A DNA stretch of 64,000 nt. Origin: Streptomyces nitrosporeus. GTDB taxonomy: Bacteria; Actinomycetota; Actinomycetes; Streptomycetales; Streptomycetaceae. A model generated the notes under the pieces. It was not told the DNA's origin. It made no database searches and saw nothing but the letters and a program-made list of their open reading frames with translations. Made by a program: the position numbers and the translations under genes. Below, in pieces: positions 51,691 to 59,662 of this stretch. The stretch lies in contig NZ_CP023702.1 in NCBI RefSeq assembly GCF_008704555.1, positions 620,001-684,000 of the forward strand, read 5' to 3'. How positions within the stretch are numbered: position 1 is the first letter of the stretch; each line of letters begins with the position of its first letter.

Positions 51691-51707
51691 GAGTGGCCGT
51701 ACCACTC
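51691..51707. promoter_or_regulatory. inverted repeat in the SDR/echA20 divergent promoter
   Basis: GAGTGG-ccgta-CCACTC is a perfect 6-bp dyad in the 164-base divergent region. Candidate operator for the SDR side. Confidence 0.45.
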
Positions 51708-51759
51708 AGTGGCACCACGCCCTCCCGCGGCGCCCGCGACGCTGCTACCTTCTGTCCCT

Positions 51760-51773
51760 AACAAACGTTTGGT
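51760..51773. promoter_or_regulatory. KstR2-box-like operator before echA20
   Basis: AACAAACGTTTGGT contains the perfect dyad CAAACGTTTG and fits the 14-bp KstR2 consensus AnCAAGnnCTTGnT except for a symmetric G-to-A/C-to-T change in the arms. It lies 22-35 bases before the echA20 start. A TetR-type repressor is the likely binder; the KstR-like gene at 48421-49032 is the only candidate in the window. Confidence 0.65.
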
Positions 51774-51794
51774 GGAAAGGTAGCTGATCTGCTC

Positions 51795-52610
51795 ATGGGT
51801 GTCTCCACCTCCGTCCCGGAAGAAGGCGTCGCCTTCGTCACCGTGGACTACCCCCCGGTCAACGCCCTGCCCGTCCAGGGCTGGTACGACCTGGCCGCCG
51901 CCGTGCGCGCCGCCGGGGCCGACCCGGACATCCGCTGTGTGGTGCTCACCGCCGAGGGCCGCGGCTTCAACGCCGGCGTGGACATCAAGGAGATGCAGCG
52001 TGCGGACGGGCCCGAGGCGCTGATCGGCGCCAACCGGGGCTGCTTCGAGGCGTTCGCGGCGGTCTACGAGTGCGAGGTACCGGTGGTCGCCGCCGTGCAG
52101 GGCTTCTGCCTGGGCGGCGGCATCGGCCTGGTCGGCAACGCGGACGCGATCGTGGCCGCCGACGACGCGACCTTCGGCCTGCCGGAGCTGGACCGGGGCG
52201 CGCTCGGCGCCGCCACCCATCTGGCGCGGCTGGTCCCGCAGCATCTGATGCGGACGCTCTACTACACCTCGCGGACCGTGACGGCCCTGGAGCTGCGACG
52301 GCACGGCTCGGTGTGGGACGTCGTCCCGCGCGACCGGCTGGCCGCGTCCGCCCTGGAACTGGCCCGGGAGATCGCCGCCAAGGACGGCACGCTGGTGAGG
52401 CTGGCCAAGGCCGCCATCAACGGCATCGACCCCGTCGACGTACGCCGCAGCTACCGCTTCGAGCAGGGGTTCACCTTCGAGGCCAATCTCAGCGGTGTCG
52501 CCGGCCGCGTACGCGACACCTTCGGCACGAAGCCGGACACCGGGCCGGACACGAAGCCGGACACGGGGCCCGGTACCGCCCCCGGCACGGACAAGGAGCG
52601 TCAGGCGTGA
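51795..52610 (+). CDS. echA20: enoyl-CoA hydratase-family ring hydrolase (EchA20-like)
   Basis: A 271-residue crotonase-fold protein. The oxyanion-hole segments are GRGFNAGVDIKEM and GFCLGGGIGLVGNADAIVA, and FGLPELDRGALGA follows. In mycobacteria EchA20 opens the D ring of the steroid-derived CoA ester. The last 30 residues are a Thr/Pro/Asp repeat (TGPDTKPD) from a short DNA repeat, an unusual tail that could be dispensable. First gene of echA20-ipdA-ipdB-ipdC, each overlapping the next by four bases. The ribosome binding site is distant (AAAGG 14 bases away). Confidence 0.82.
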   Translation: MGVSTSVPEEGVAFVTVDYPPVNALPVQGWYDLAAAVRAAGADPDIRCVVLTAEGRGFNAGVDIKEMQRADGPEALIGANRGCFEAFAAVYECEVPVVAAVQGFCLGGGIGLVGNADAIVAADDATFGLPELDRGALGAATHLARLVPQHLMRTLYYTSRTVTALELRRHGSVWDVVPRDRLAASALELAREIAAKDGTLVRLAKAAINGIDPVDVRRSYRFEQGFTFEANLSGVAGRVRDTFGTKPDTGPDTKPDTGPGTAPGTDKERQA

Positions 52611-53473
52611 CTCAGGACAAGACGATGACGGCCGAGGACGTCGTCGGCCGGCTGGAGAGCGGCATGACGATCGGCATCGGCGGCTGGGGCTCGCGCCGCA
52701 AGCCGATGGCCCTGGTGCGGGCGCTGCTGCGCTCCGACGTCACCGATCTGACCGTGGTGTCGTACGGCGGCCCCGATGTGGGTCTGCTGGCGGCGGCGGG
52801 CAGGATCCGCAAGCTGGTCGCGGCCTTCGGGACGCTCGACTCGATACCGCTGGAACCGCATTTCACGGCGGCCCGGCAGCGCGGCGCCTTCGAGATGGTC
52901 GAGCTGGACGAGGCGATGATGATGTGGGGCCTGACGGCGGGCGCGCAGCGGCTGCCGTTCATGCCGGTGCGCGCGGGCCTGGGATCGGACCTGATGAAGG
53001 TCAACCCGGCGCTGCGCACGGTCACTTCACCGTACGAGGACGGGGAGGAGCTCGTCGCGGCACCGGCTCTGCGGCTGGACGCGGCCCTGGTCCACCTCAA
53101 CCGTGCCGACGCGCAGGGCAACGGGCAGTACCTGGGCCCGGACCCGTACTTCGACGACCTGTTCTGCGAGGCCGCGGACCGGGCGTACGTCTCCTGCGAG
53201 CGGATCGTGGAGACGGCGGACCTGCTGAAGGAGCACGGGCCGCAGACCCTGCTGGTGAAGCGGCTGTTCGTGGACGGGGTCGTCGAGACGCCGAACGGCG
53301 CGCACTTCACCTCCTGCGTCCCCGACCACGACCGGGACGAGGCCTTCCAGCGCGCCTACGTCCGGGCCGCCCGCGACCCCGAGGCGTGGCCGGCCTTCGC
53401 CGAACGGTTCCTGTCCGGGGACGAAGCCGCTTACCAGGCCGCCGTCACCGCGTTCCACCAGGAGGAAGCATGA
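52607..53473 (+). CDS. ipdA: COCHEA-CoA hydrolase alpha subunit, CoA-transferase family (IpdA-like)
   Basis: A 288-residue family I CoA-transferase alpha-type protein. The start MTAEDVVGRLESGMTIGIGG is the family opening, and YGGPDVGLLAAAG, RGAFEMVELDEAMM and RADAQGNGQYLGPDPYFDD follow. IpdAB proteins look like CoA transferases but hydrolyse the C-ring of the steroid degradation intermediate. The GTG at 52607 overlaps the echA20 stop and follows AAGGAGCG. Gene order and length match mycobacterial ipdA. A true CoA transferase for another acid is the alternative. Confidence 0.84.
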   Translation: MTQDKTMTAEDVVGRLESGMTIGIGGWGSRRKPMALVRALLRSDVTDLTVVSYGGPDVGLLAAAGRIRKLVAAFGTLDSIPLEPHFTAARQRGAFEMVELDEAMMMWGLTAGAQRLPFMPVRAGLGSDLMKVNPALRTVTSPYEDGEELVAAPALRLDAALVHLNRADAQGNGQYLGPDPYFDDLFCEAADRAYVSCERIVETADLLKEHGPQTLLVKRLFVDGVVETPNGAHFTSCVPDHDRDEAFQRAYVRAARDPEAWPAFAERFLSGDEAAYQAAVTAFHQEEA

Positions 53474-54285
53474 GCGCCACCGAGCCCACGGGTGCCCCCG
53501 GCACCACCGCCGTCACAGCCGCCACCGGCACCCCGGCGGCGAGCCGCGCCGAGTACTGCGTGGTGGCCTGCGCCGAGGCGTGGCGGGGCGCGGGTGAGAT
53601 CCTGGCCAGCCCCATGGGCACCGTCCCGGCGATCGGGGCGCGCCTGGCGAGGCTGACCTTCTCCCCGGACCTGCTGCTGACCGACGGGGAGGCCCTGCTG
53701 ATGGGCGACACCCCGGCGGTCGGGACGAGGCCGGGGAGCACGGAGGGCTGGCTGCCGTTCCGCCAGCACCTCACCCTCACCGCCACCGGACGCCGCCACG
53801 TGATGATGGGCGCCAGCCAGCTGGACCGGTACGGCAACCAGAACATCTCCTGCATCGGCGACTGGTCCCGGCCCGCCCGGCAGCTGCTCGGCGTACGCGG
53901 CGCCCCGGTCAACACCCTCAACAATCCGACGAGTTACTGGGTACCGAAGCACTCCACCCGGGTCTTCGTGGAACGCGTGGACATGGTGAGCGGCGTCGGC
54001 TACGACCGCGCGGCCGAGGCCGGGCCCTCCGCGACCCGCTACCACCGCCTGCCCGGCGTGATCACCGACCTGGGCGTCCTCGACTTCGAGACCCCCGACC
54101 GCACCATGCGGCTGCGCTCGCTGCATCCCGGTGTGAGCGTCGAGCAGATCGTCGCGGCCACCGGGTTCCCCCTCACCGTCCCCGACGAGGTGCCCTTCAC
54201 CCGGGAGCCCACCGGCGACGAACTCCGGCTGATCCGCGAGGTCATCGACCCGAAGGGGCTGCGCGACCGCGAGGTCCCGGCATGA
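53470..54285 (+). CDS. ipdB: COCHEA-CoA hydrolase beta subunit (IpdB-like)
   Basis: A 271-residue CoA-transferase beta-type protein, partner of IpdA. After a 25-residue Thr/Ala-rich extension it reads EYCVVACAEAWRGAGEILAS, GTVPAIGARLARLTFSPDLL, RHVMMGASQLDRYGNQNIS and NNPTSYWVPKHSTRVFVE. These segments, especially GEILAS, are typical of IpdB. The ATG overlaps the ipdA stop (ATGA) and follows GGAGGAAGC. It would form the heterodimeric or heterotetrameric ring-opening hydrolase. Confidence 0.84.
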   Translation: MSATEPTGAPGTTAVTAATGTPAASRAEYCVVACAEAWRGAGEILASPMGTVPAIGARLARLTFSPDLLLTDGEALLMGDTPAVGTRPGSTEGWLPFRQHLTLTATGRRHVMMGASQLDRYGNQNISCIGDWSRPARQLLGVRGAPVNTLNNPTSYWVPKHSTRVFVERVDMVSGVGYDRAAEAGPSATRYHRLPGVITDLGVLDFETPDRTMRLRSLHPGVSVEQIVAATGFPLTVPDEVPFTREPTGDELRLIREVIDPKGLRDREVPA

Positions 54286-55385
54286 CCGGCCCCGCCGCAC
54301 CCCCGCCCGCGGCCCCCTCCCCTCCCCCGTCCGTGTTCCCCACCGCCCTCACCGAGCTGACCGGGGTGCGCCATCCGATCGTGCAGACCGGGATGGGCTG
54401 GGTGGCGGGCCCCCGTCTGGTCTCGGCCTCCGCGAACGCCGGGGCCCTCGGTGTCCTCGCGTCCGCCACCATGACCGTGGATCAGCTGCGCGCCGCGGTC
54501 CGCGAGGTCAAGTCCCGTACGGACGCACCGTTCGGCGTCAACCTGCGGGCCGACGCGGGGGACGCGGGCGAGCGGGTACGGATCATCATCGACGAGGGCG
54601 TACGGGTGGCTTCCTTCGCCCTGGCGCCCTCCAAGGACCTGATCGCCCGCCTCAAGGACGCCGGTGTCGTCGTCATCCCCTCCATCGGCGCCCGCCGCCA
54701 CGCGGAGAAGGTCGCCGCCTGGGGTGCGGACGCGGTGATGGTGCAGGGCGGCGAGGGCGGCGGCCACACGGGCGACGTGGCCACCACGGTGCTGCTCCCC
54801 CAGGTCGTGGACGCCGTGGACATCCCGGTGATCGCGGCCGGCGGTTTCCACGACGGCCGGGGCCTGATCGCCGCTCTCGCCTACGGGGCGGCCGGCATCG
54901 GGATGGGCACCCGCTTCCTGCTCACCTCCGACAGCACCGTCCCCGACGCGGTGAAGGCGAGGTACCTGGCGGCCACCGTCAAGGACGTGACGGTCACCAC
55001 CCGGGTGGACGGCCTGCCGCACCGCATGCTGCGTACCGGCATGGTCGACGCGCTGGAGCGTTCCGGCCGGGCCACCTCACTGCTGAGGGCGCTGCGGCAC
55101 GCCTCGGCCTTCCGGAAGGAGTCCGGTGCGAGCTGGCCCCAACTGGTCCGGGACGGACTGGCGATGAAGCACGGCAAGGAACTGACCTGGAGTCAGGTAC
55201 TGCTGGCGGCGAACACCCCGATGCTGCTCAAGGCCTCACTGGTCGAGGGCCGTACGGATATCGGGGTGATGGCCTCGGGCCAGGTGGCGGGCCTGATCGA
55301 GGACCTGCCGTCCTGCACGGAACTGGTCGAACGGATCATGGACGAGGCACGGGCGGCGCTGAAGGGCCTGCCGGGGGCCGGCTGA
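54282..55385 (+). CDS. ipdC: nitronate monooxygenase-family enoyl reductase (IpdC-like)
   Basis: A 367-residue FMN-dependent TIM-barrel protein of the 2-nitropropane dioxygenase family. LTGVRHPIVQTGMGWVAGPR is the N-terminal flavin-site motif, MVQGGEGGGHTGDVATTVLL the phosphate-binding region, and AAGGFHDGRGLIAALAYGA the next loop. IpdC in steroid-degrading actinobacteria removes the 5-OH-HIP hydroxyl with IpdF in the C/D-ring pathway. The N-terminal 20 residues are Pro/Ala-rich. The ATG overlaps the ipdB stop. Gene order echA20-ipdA-ipdB-ipdC is the main support for this name. Confidence 0.83.
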   Translation: MTGPAAPPPAAPSPPPSVFPTALTELTGVRHPIVQTGMGWVAGPRLVSASANAGALGVLASATMTVDQLRAAVREVKSRTDAPFGVNLRADAGDAGERVRIIIDEGVRVASFALAPSKDLIARLKDAGVVVIPSIGARRHAEKVAAWGADAVMVQGGEGGGHTGDVATTVLLPQVVDAVDIPVIAAGGFHDGRGLIAALAYGAAGIGMGTRFLLTSDSTVPDAVKARYLAATVKDVTVTTRVDGLPHRMLRTGMVDALERSGRATSLLRALRHASAFRKESGASWPQLVRDGLAMKHGKELTWSQVLLAANTPMLLKASLVEGRTDIGVMASGQVAGLIEDLPSCTELVERIMDEARAALKGLPGAG

Positions 55386-55577
55386 CCGCCCGGGGCCGCC
55401 GCACACCGGCCGCGCGGGGCGGCCGGCCCGTCCGGACCACCCCGCGCGGCCGGCTCCCGGGGCGGCGCCTCCGGCCGGCCGCCGCCTCGTTCCGTTCTCC
55501 GCCGGCCGTCGTTCCGCCCCGCCTTCAACCTGCCGACGCTCTGCCCCGCCTTCAGCCGACCGCCGCCCGCCGTACCT

Positions 55578-56588
55578 TCAGCCGGCCGTCGCCTCACCGC
55601 GCCGTCCGACGAGGTACCTGGCGGTGAACGCGACAGCGCGGTCCTCGTCGTGCGACAGCTCCGCGAGGGTGTCCGACGCCGTGCTCCCGGGGATGTCCGC
55701 GAGCGCCTGGGTCAGCCGGCCGCGGGCGGACGGTTCCGCGCCGCGGGCGAGCCGCTCCACGAGGCCGGCGGCGATGCGTTCCACCAGTTCCGGGCGGCTC
55801 GCCAGGGCGCTCAGCCTGTCGGCCGCGTCGACGTCGTTCACCTCGTCCACGATCATGTCCATCAGCGTGGGGATCGCGTCGGCCACCCCCCGCGCCCCGA
55901 GTTCGAGCGCCGCGTGCCCGCGCACGACGGCGTCGGTGTGGCGGAGGGCCTCCCGCAGCAGGACGGTCACCTCCTCGTCCGGGATCTCGGCGAGGCTCTG
56001 GACGGCGCGCTCCCGGACCTCCGCCACGGGTGAGCCGAGTCCTTCCGCCAGCAGCGCCGGCCCCGCCCCGCCCGACCGCGCCAGAGCCCATCGGAGGGCT
56101 CCGGCGACGCTCGGGTCCCTCTCGCTCAGCACCGCCTCGACCAGTGCTTCCACCGGCGCCCGGTCCTCCCCGGCCGAGGACAGGGCCGCACGCTGGCGTT
56201 TTCCGGCGTGCTCCGAGCCCAGCCCGTGCAGGAGCGCGACGGTCTGGAGGACGTCCTCCCAGGCGGCGGGTTCCGTGGCGCCGATCCGGCGGAGCCGGGT
56301 GAGCAGTTCCGTCTCGGCCGCGATGCGCTCCCGGGTCTGCCGCACGAGGTCGTCGACCAGCTCGGAGGGCGCGAACCCGGGGTCGTCGAGCGCCCGCCCC
56401 ACCTCGCGCAGCGACAGTCCCAGGGACCGCAGGCTCTCCACGTGGAAGATCCGCCGGATGTCCTCGCCGGAGTACTCCCGGTAGCCGGAACCGGACCGGC
56501 CCGTCGGCCGCACCAGGCCGAGCGACTCGTAGTGCCTGAGCATGCGGGCGCTGACCCCGGACCTCCGTGCCACCTCACCGATCCGCAC
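55578..56588 (-). CDS. MerR-family regulator with C-terminal HEAT repeats
   Basis: A 336-residue protein. Residues 1-70 are a MerR winged helix (RIGEVARRSGVSARMLRHYE then YREYSGEDIRRIF), followed by the dimerisation helix to about 115. The remaining 200 residues are alpha-helical HEAT/PBS-like repeats (AVVRGHAALELGARG, VAEVRERAVQSLAEI) ending in VAFTARYLVG. The effector domain of usual MerR proteins is thus replaced by a scaffold that may bind protein or a ligand. The GTG at 56588 starts three bases after the stop of the upstream HEAT gene, so both share the promoter at 57303-57333. Confidence 0.85.
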   Translation of the reverse strand: MRIGEVARRSGVSARMLRHYESLGLVRPTGRSGSGYREYSGEDIRRIFHVESLRSLGLSLREVGRALDDPGFAPSELVDDLVRQTRERIAAETELLTRLRRIGATEPAAWEDVLQTVALLHGLGSEHAGKRQRAALSSAGEDRAPVEALVEAVLSERDPSVAGALRWALARSGGAGPALLAEGLGSPVAEVRERAVQSLAEIPDEEVTVLLREALRHTDAVVRGHAALELGARGVADAIPTLMDMIVDEVNDVDAADRLSALASRPELVERIAAGLVERLARGAEPSARGRLTQALADIPGSTASDTLAELSHDEDRAVAFTARYLVGRRGEATAG

Positions 56589-56591
56589 CGC

Positions 56592-57281
56592 CTACCGCTC
56601 CTCCTGGCCGGCCGTCCCGAGCACCCTGACCCGCTTCGCCTCCTCGACCGCGAGCTCGAACCCGCCGTCGGGGTCACGCCACAGCCGTTCCGTGGCCACC
56701 GCGTGCGCACGGACACGGGGATCGGGATCCGCCGTCGCGGCGCTCAGTACCGGCGTCACCACCTCGCCGAGGGCGATCAGCGCCCGGCTGAGGCTCAGCT
56801 GCGTCTCCCGTCCGCCGCGCCCGAGCTGGGTCGCCAGTACCTCCGCCAGTCCGGCTTCCTCCCCCTCCGGCACGAGGACGACCGCCGCCCGCCAGGCGGT
56901 CCGCGCCACCTCCTCGTCGGCGTCGGCCAGCAGCGCCCGCGTGATCACCGGCCACGCCCGCCGGTCCCCGATCTTGGACAGGGTGTGCAGCGCCTGGCTC
57001 CGTGCCTGTGCACGCTCCGAGCGGACCTCCTCGACGAGCGCCGGAACCGCCGTCCCCGCCGGGTGCCGGGTGAGCGCCCAGGTGAGCATCTCCCGTACCT
57101 GGAAGTCGGGTTCGACCGCGCACCGCTCGACCAGCTTGCCGGTGTACCGCCGGTCGGGGGCCGTACCGGCTGCCATCGCCGCCCTCAGCCGCACGGATGG
57201 CCGGCCGTCCTCCAGCGCCCGGAGCGCCTGCGTCACCCGCGTATCCGTATGCATGTCCGTGTCCTGGTCCGGCATGGCCAT
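56592..57281 (-). CDS. HEAT-repeat protein co-transcribed with MerR-HEAT regulator
   Basis: A 229-residue all-alpha protein with about five HEAT repeats (for example PSVRLRAAMAAGTAPD, FQVREMLTWALTRHP, QARSQALHTLSKIG). The ATG at 57281 is chosen because AGGAGG precedes it by seven bases; a GTG at 57302 is an alternative. No catalytic motif is visible. Together with the MerR-HEAT protein it may form a regulatory complex, since both carry the same repeat type and lie three bases apart. Function unknown. Confidence 0.8.
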   Translation of the reverse strand: MAMPDQDTDMHTDTRVTQALRALEDGRPSVRLRAAMAAGTAPDRRYTGKLVERCAVEPDFQVREMLTWALTRHPAGTAVPALVEEVRSERAQARSQALHTLSKIGDRRAWPVITRALLADADEEVARTAWRAAVVLVPEGEEAGLAEVLATQLGRGGRETQLSLSRALIALGEVVTPVLSAATADPDPRVRAHAVATERLWRDPDGGFELAVEEAKRVRVLGTAGQEER

Positions 57282-57302
57282 CGGGACCACCTCCTGGGCC
57301 AC

Positions 57303-57333
57303 AGTGAAGACCTTGCCACTGTGTCAAGGTCAA
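57303..57333 (-). promoter_or_regulatory. MerR-type promoter of the HEAT operon
   Basis: On the minus strand TTGACC (57328-57333) and TTCACT (57303-57308) are 19 bp apart. The spacer holds the dyad ACCTTG-N9-CAAGGT (57310-57330). This overlong spacer with a centred dyad is the architecture of MerR-activated promoters and suggests autoregulation by the gene at 55578. Confidence 0.75.
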
Positions 57334-58072
57334 GCGAGGCGCGCCACGGGCGGCGCGTCATGGCGCGCGCCGTGGCCCCCGGCGGGCGGCGGACCACCGC
57401 TCACCGGTACGTACAAGGCGCTGCCCGGCGAAGGCCGTCCGGTCGGCCCGGCGGCCCCGCACAGCCTTCGTCCAGGGCAGGGCCGCCCGAGCAGGCGACG
57501 GCAGAGCCATGCGCAGGTACCGAGCGGGGCCGCCCCCATGGATCGCGAGGCCGAGAAGGGCCAGGAGCCGCCCCGGCCCGTGCACCGGCAGACATGTGAG
57601 CGCTCTGCCGCCTCGGTGAAAGCGGTCACCCTAACGGGGTAATGCCCGGCGGAACACAGGACAGTACATTGGGGACGCCGGCGAAGAAGGCATGTGATCC
57701 GGCTTCGGATGTGCCTGTGTCCGAGCGCTCGACGTGGTTCCCCGGGAGCAGAGGCGCGAAGAGCGGCCGACAGCGTCGCTTCTGCTTCCCACCCCGAGGA
57801 CATTACCGGCTGCGGGAACACGCAGCCGGATGACACCTGACGTCATGTCAGCCACGGCCCGGCGAGCGGTCCGCCGGACGGGCTTGGTTCCGTTCCCCGG
57901 CCGCGCGGCCGGTTCCAGGTCCGCCGCTCTCCCCCGACTCCCCTGCTCCGGCTCGCCTTCCTCCGTTCCGGCGGATGAGCCGGTGTGCCGTCCCCTCATG
58001 CTCCGGCCGCGCCGAAGCGGCACGGCTCCCACCGCCACTTCCACCGTCCAGCCTCACAGAAGGAGTTGGCCC
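57334..58072. other. 739-base stretch without a convincing gene
   Basis: No reading in this stretch has a good start, ribosome binding site and recognisable product. A hairpin CCGGCTGCG-N6-CGCAGCCGG lies at 57806-57829 and a TGACGTCA palindrome at 57838-57845. Composition is less biased around 57600-57720. It probably holds the promoter and a long leader of the protein at 58073. Confidence 0.55.
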
Positions 58073-59629
58073 ATGAGTGAATGCGGCTGCGGGAATTCCC
58101 CGATCGCCATAGGCGGCTGCCGGCCCTCCAAGCCGCCCTGCCCTCCTGCCGCCTGCCCCGGCCCCAGACCTCCCTGTCCTCCCGTCCCCTGCCCCGGCCC
58201 CGTTCCCTGCCCCGAACCGTGCGAGCACTGCGAGACGATCCCGCTGCGCGATTCCGCGCCGTACCGGGTCACGGCGACCGCGAGCAGCACCGACCCGACG
58301 CCGTACTACACCATCGCCGACACCCATGCCGCGCTGGACCCCGCCGTCGCCCAGACCATCCTGAACAGCGGCACGGGCACGTTCCCCGCCGACGACGGAA
58401 CACACAGCGGCCGGCACACCTGGCTCGCCGGCGTCGTGCACATCGACCCCGCGTCCCTGCGCGGCAAGCCCGCCGATGTCACGGTCAGCGCCTCGGTCCA
58501 TGTCCACAACGACGGCAGGAGCACGGCCTGCCGGCTCTACGGCCGCTTCGCCCTGTGGAACGGCACGACCCCGGTCCGCACCGACCTCCTGGGCCCGCCC
58601 GACCTCCCGGCGGGCGGGGACGACAACGGTGTCATCCCACCGACCGCCGTGCCCCTCGCGGACGTCCTCGCGGGAAAGGTCGTCATCGAGCTGAACCTGG
58701 AGACGGGCGACGACGACGCCTGCCGGGTCGGCCCCAAGCAGTGGACCGTCGACAGCTTCGTCCTCACCGTCCAGGCGTCCGCCCCGGGCTGCGGCAGGCA
58801 TTTCCTCCGTACGACCTGCCGTGACTGCGACGGCACGGTCACCTGCACGACCGACACCCTCGACGGCTCGATCCCCTACGCCGCGGTCCCGCCGGTCTTC
58901 CCGGTCGCCTCCTGCCAGGACGGGTGCTCCACCGCCCGCCCCCCGTGCATCTCCACCGACCGTGACAACGCCATCGTCCGGGGCAGCGACGGATGTCTGT
59001 ACGCGCCCGACACGCCTGCTCTGGACCCGTCCCCGTGCAATGCGGCGCGGAACACGACCGGCGGGCTGCTCGTGCCGCGGATCGGCCTGACGGGTATCGC
59101 TCCTGGCGGCAGCACCGGCGGCGAACGGTCGGTGGACATCGACGTCACCGGGACGTCCGGCTGCCCCGAGAGGTGGGAGATCGGCGCCCGCCTCACGCCG
59201 GTGAGCGGGTTCCTCAACTCCGAGCGGCAGCACGCCGACCTCCTGGCCCGGGCCGGTACCGACGTGCCGGTCCCCGAGTCCGACATCGTGCTCCCTGAAG
59301 CCGGGGTCTACCACATCGACAGCGATGTACGGTACGCGCTCGGTTCCGCCACCGGCGGCAGCGGCTACATCATCGGCTGGCTCAGGGACGAGACCACGGA
59401 CACCCTCCTGACGAGCTTCACCCAGATCGCGGCGATCAACGCGGCGAGGCAGGAGCAGCAGGGCGGAACCACACACATCATGACCGAGTACACGGTCACC
59501 TCCGGCCCCCGGACGGTCCGCCTGCACCTGATGTTCGTCCTCACCGGCGGCAGGATCACCGACGCCGAGGCCGGGGGGACCGACAGCAACGGCGCGACCA
59601 GGATGCGCTTCCTCAAGGTCAGGGATTAG
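58073..59629 (+). CDS. cysteine/proline-rich protein of unknown function
   Basis: A 518-residue protein I do not recognise. Residues 1-60 are a low-complexity Cys/Pro-rich segment (MSECGCGNSPIAIGG, then PCPP/CPGP repeats and CEHCET). The middle (about 60-260) is beta-rich with HVHNDGRSTACRLYGRFALW, followed by a second cysteine-rich stretch (RTTCRDCDGTVTC, SCQDGCSTARPPC). The C-terminal 180 residues again look like a beta sandwich (WEIGARLTP, YHIDSDVRYALG, RTVRLHLMFVLTG), reminiscent of C1q/TNF-like or tail-fibre heads. No signal peptide or membrane helix. AGAAGGAG precedes the ATG. It might be a spore-surface or phage-tail-like structural protein; cysteine count and lack of export signal are the odd points. 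Confidence 0.6.
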   Translation: MSECGCGNSPIAIGGCRPSKPPCPPAACPGPRPPCPPVPCPGPVPCPEPCEHCETIPLRDSAPYRVTATASSTDPTPYYTIADTHAALDPAVAQTILNSGTGTFPADDGTHSGRHTWLAGVVHIDPASLRGKPADVTVSASVHVHNDGRSTACRLYGRFALWNGTTPVRTDLLGPPDLPAGGDDNGVIPPTAVPLADVLAGKVVIELNLETGDDDACRVGPKQWTVDSFVLTVQASAPGCGRHFLRTTCRDCDGTVTCTTDTLDGSIPYAAVPPVFPVASCQDGCSTARPPCISTDRDNAIVRGSDGCLYAPDTPALDPSPCNAARNTTGGLLVPRIGLTGIAPGGSTGGERSVDIDVTGTSGCPERWEIGARLTPVSGFLNSERQHADLLARAGTDVPVPESDIVLPEAGVYHIDSDVRYALGSATGGSGYIIGWLRDETTDTLLTSFTQIAAINAARQEQQGGTTHIMTEYTVTSGPRTVRLHLMFVLTGGRITDAEAGGTDSNGATRMRFLKVRD

Positions 59630-59662
59630 GAGCTGTCCGACGGATCGCGGGCGCACCGGTTC

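Noticed and set aside
57642..57833. Small plus-strand reading before the Cys/Pro-rich protein
   Set aside because: No ribosome binding site and no recognisable feature; it spans a hairpin.
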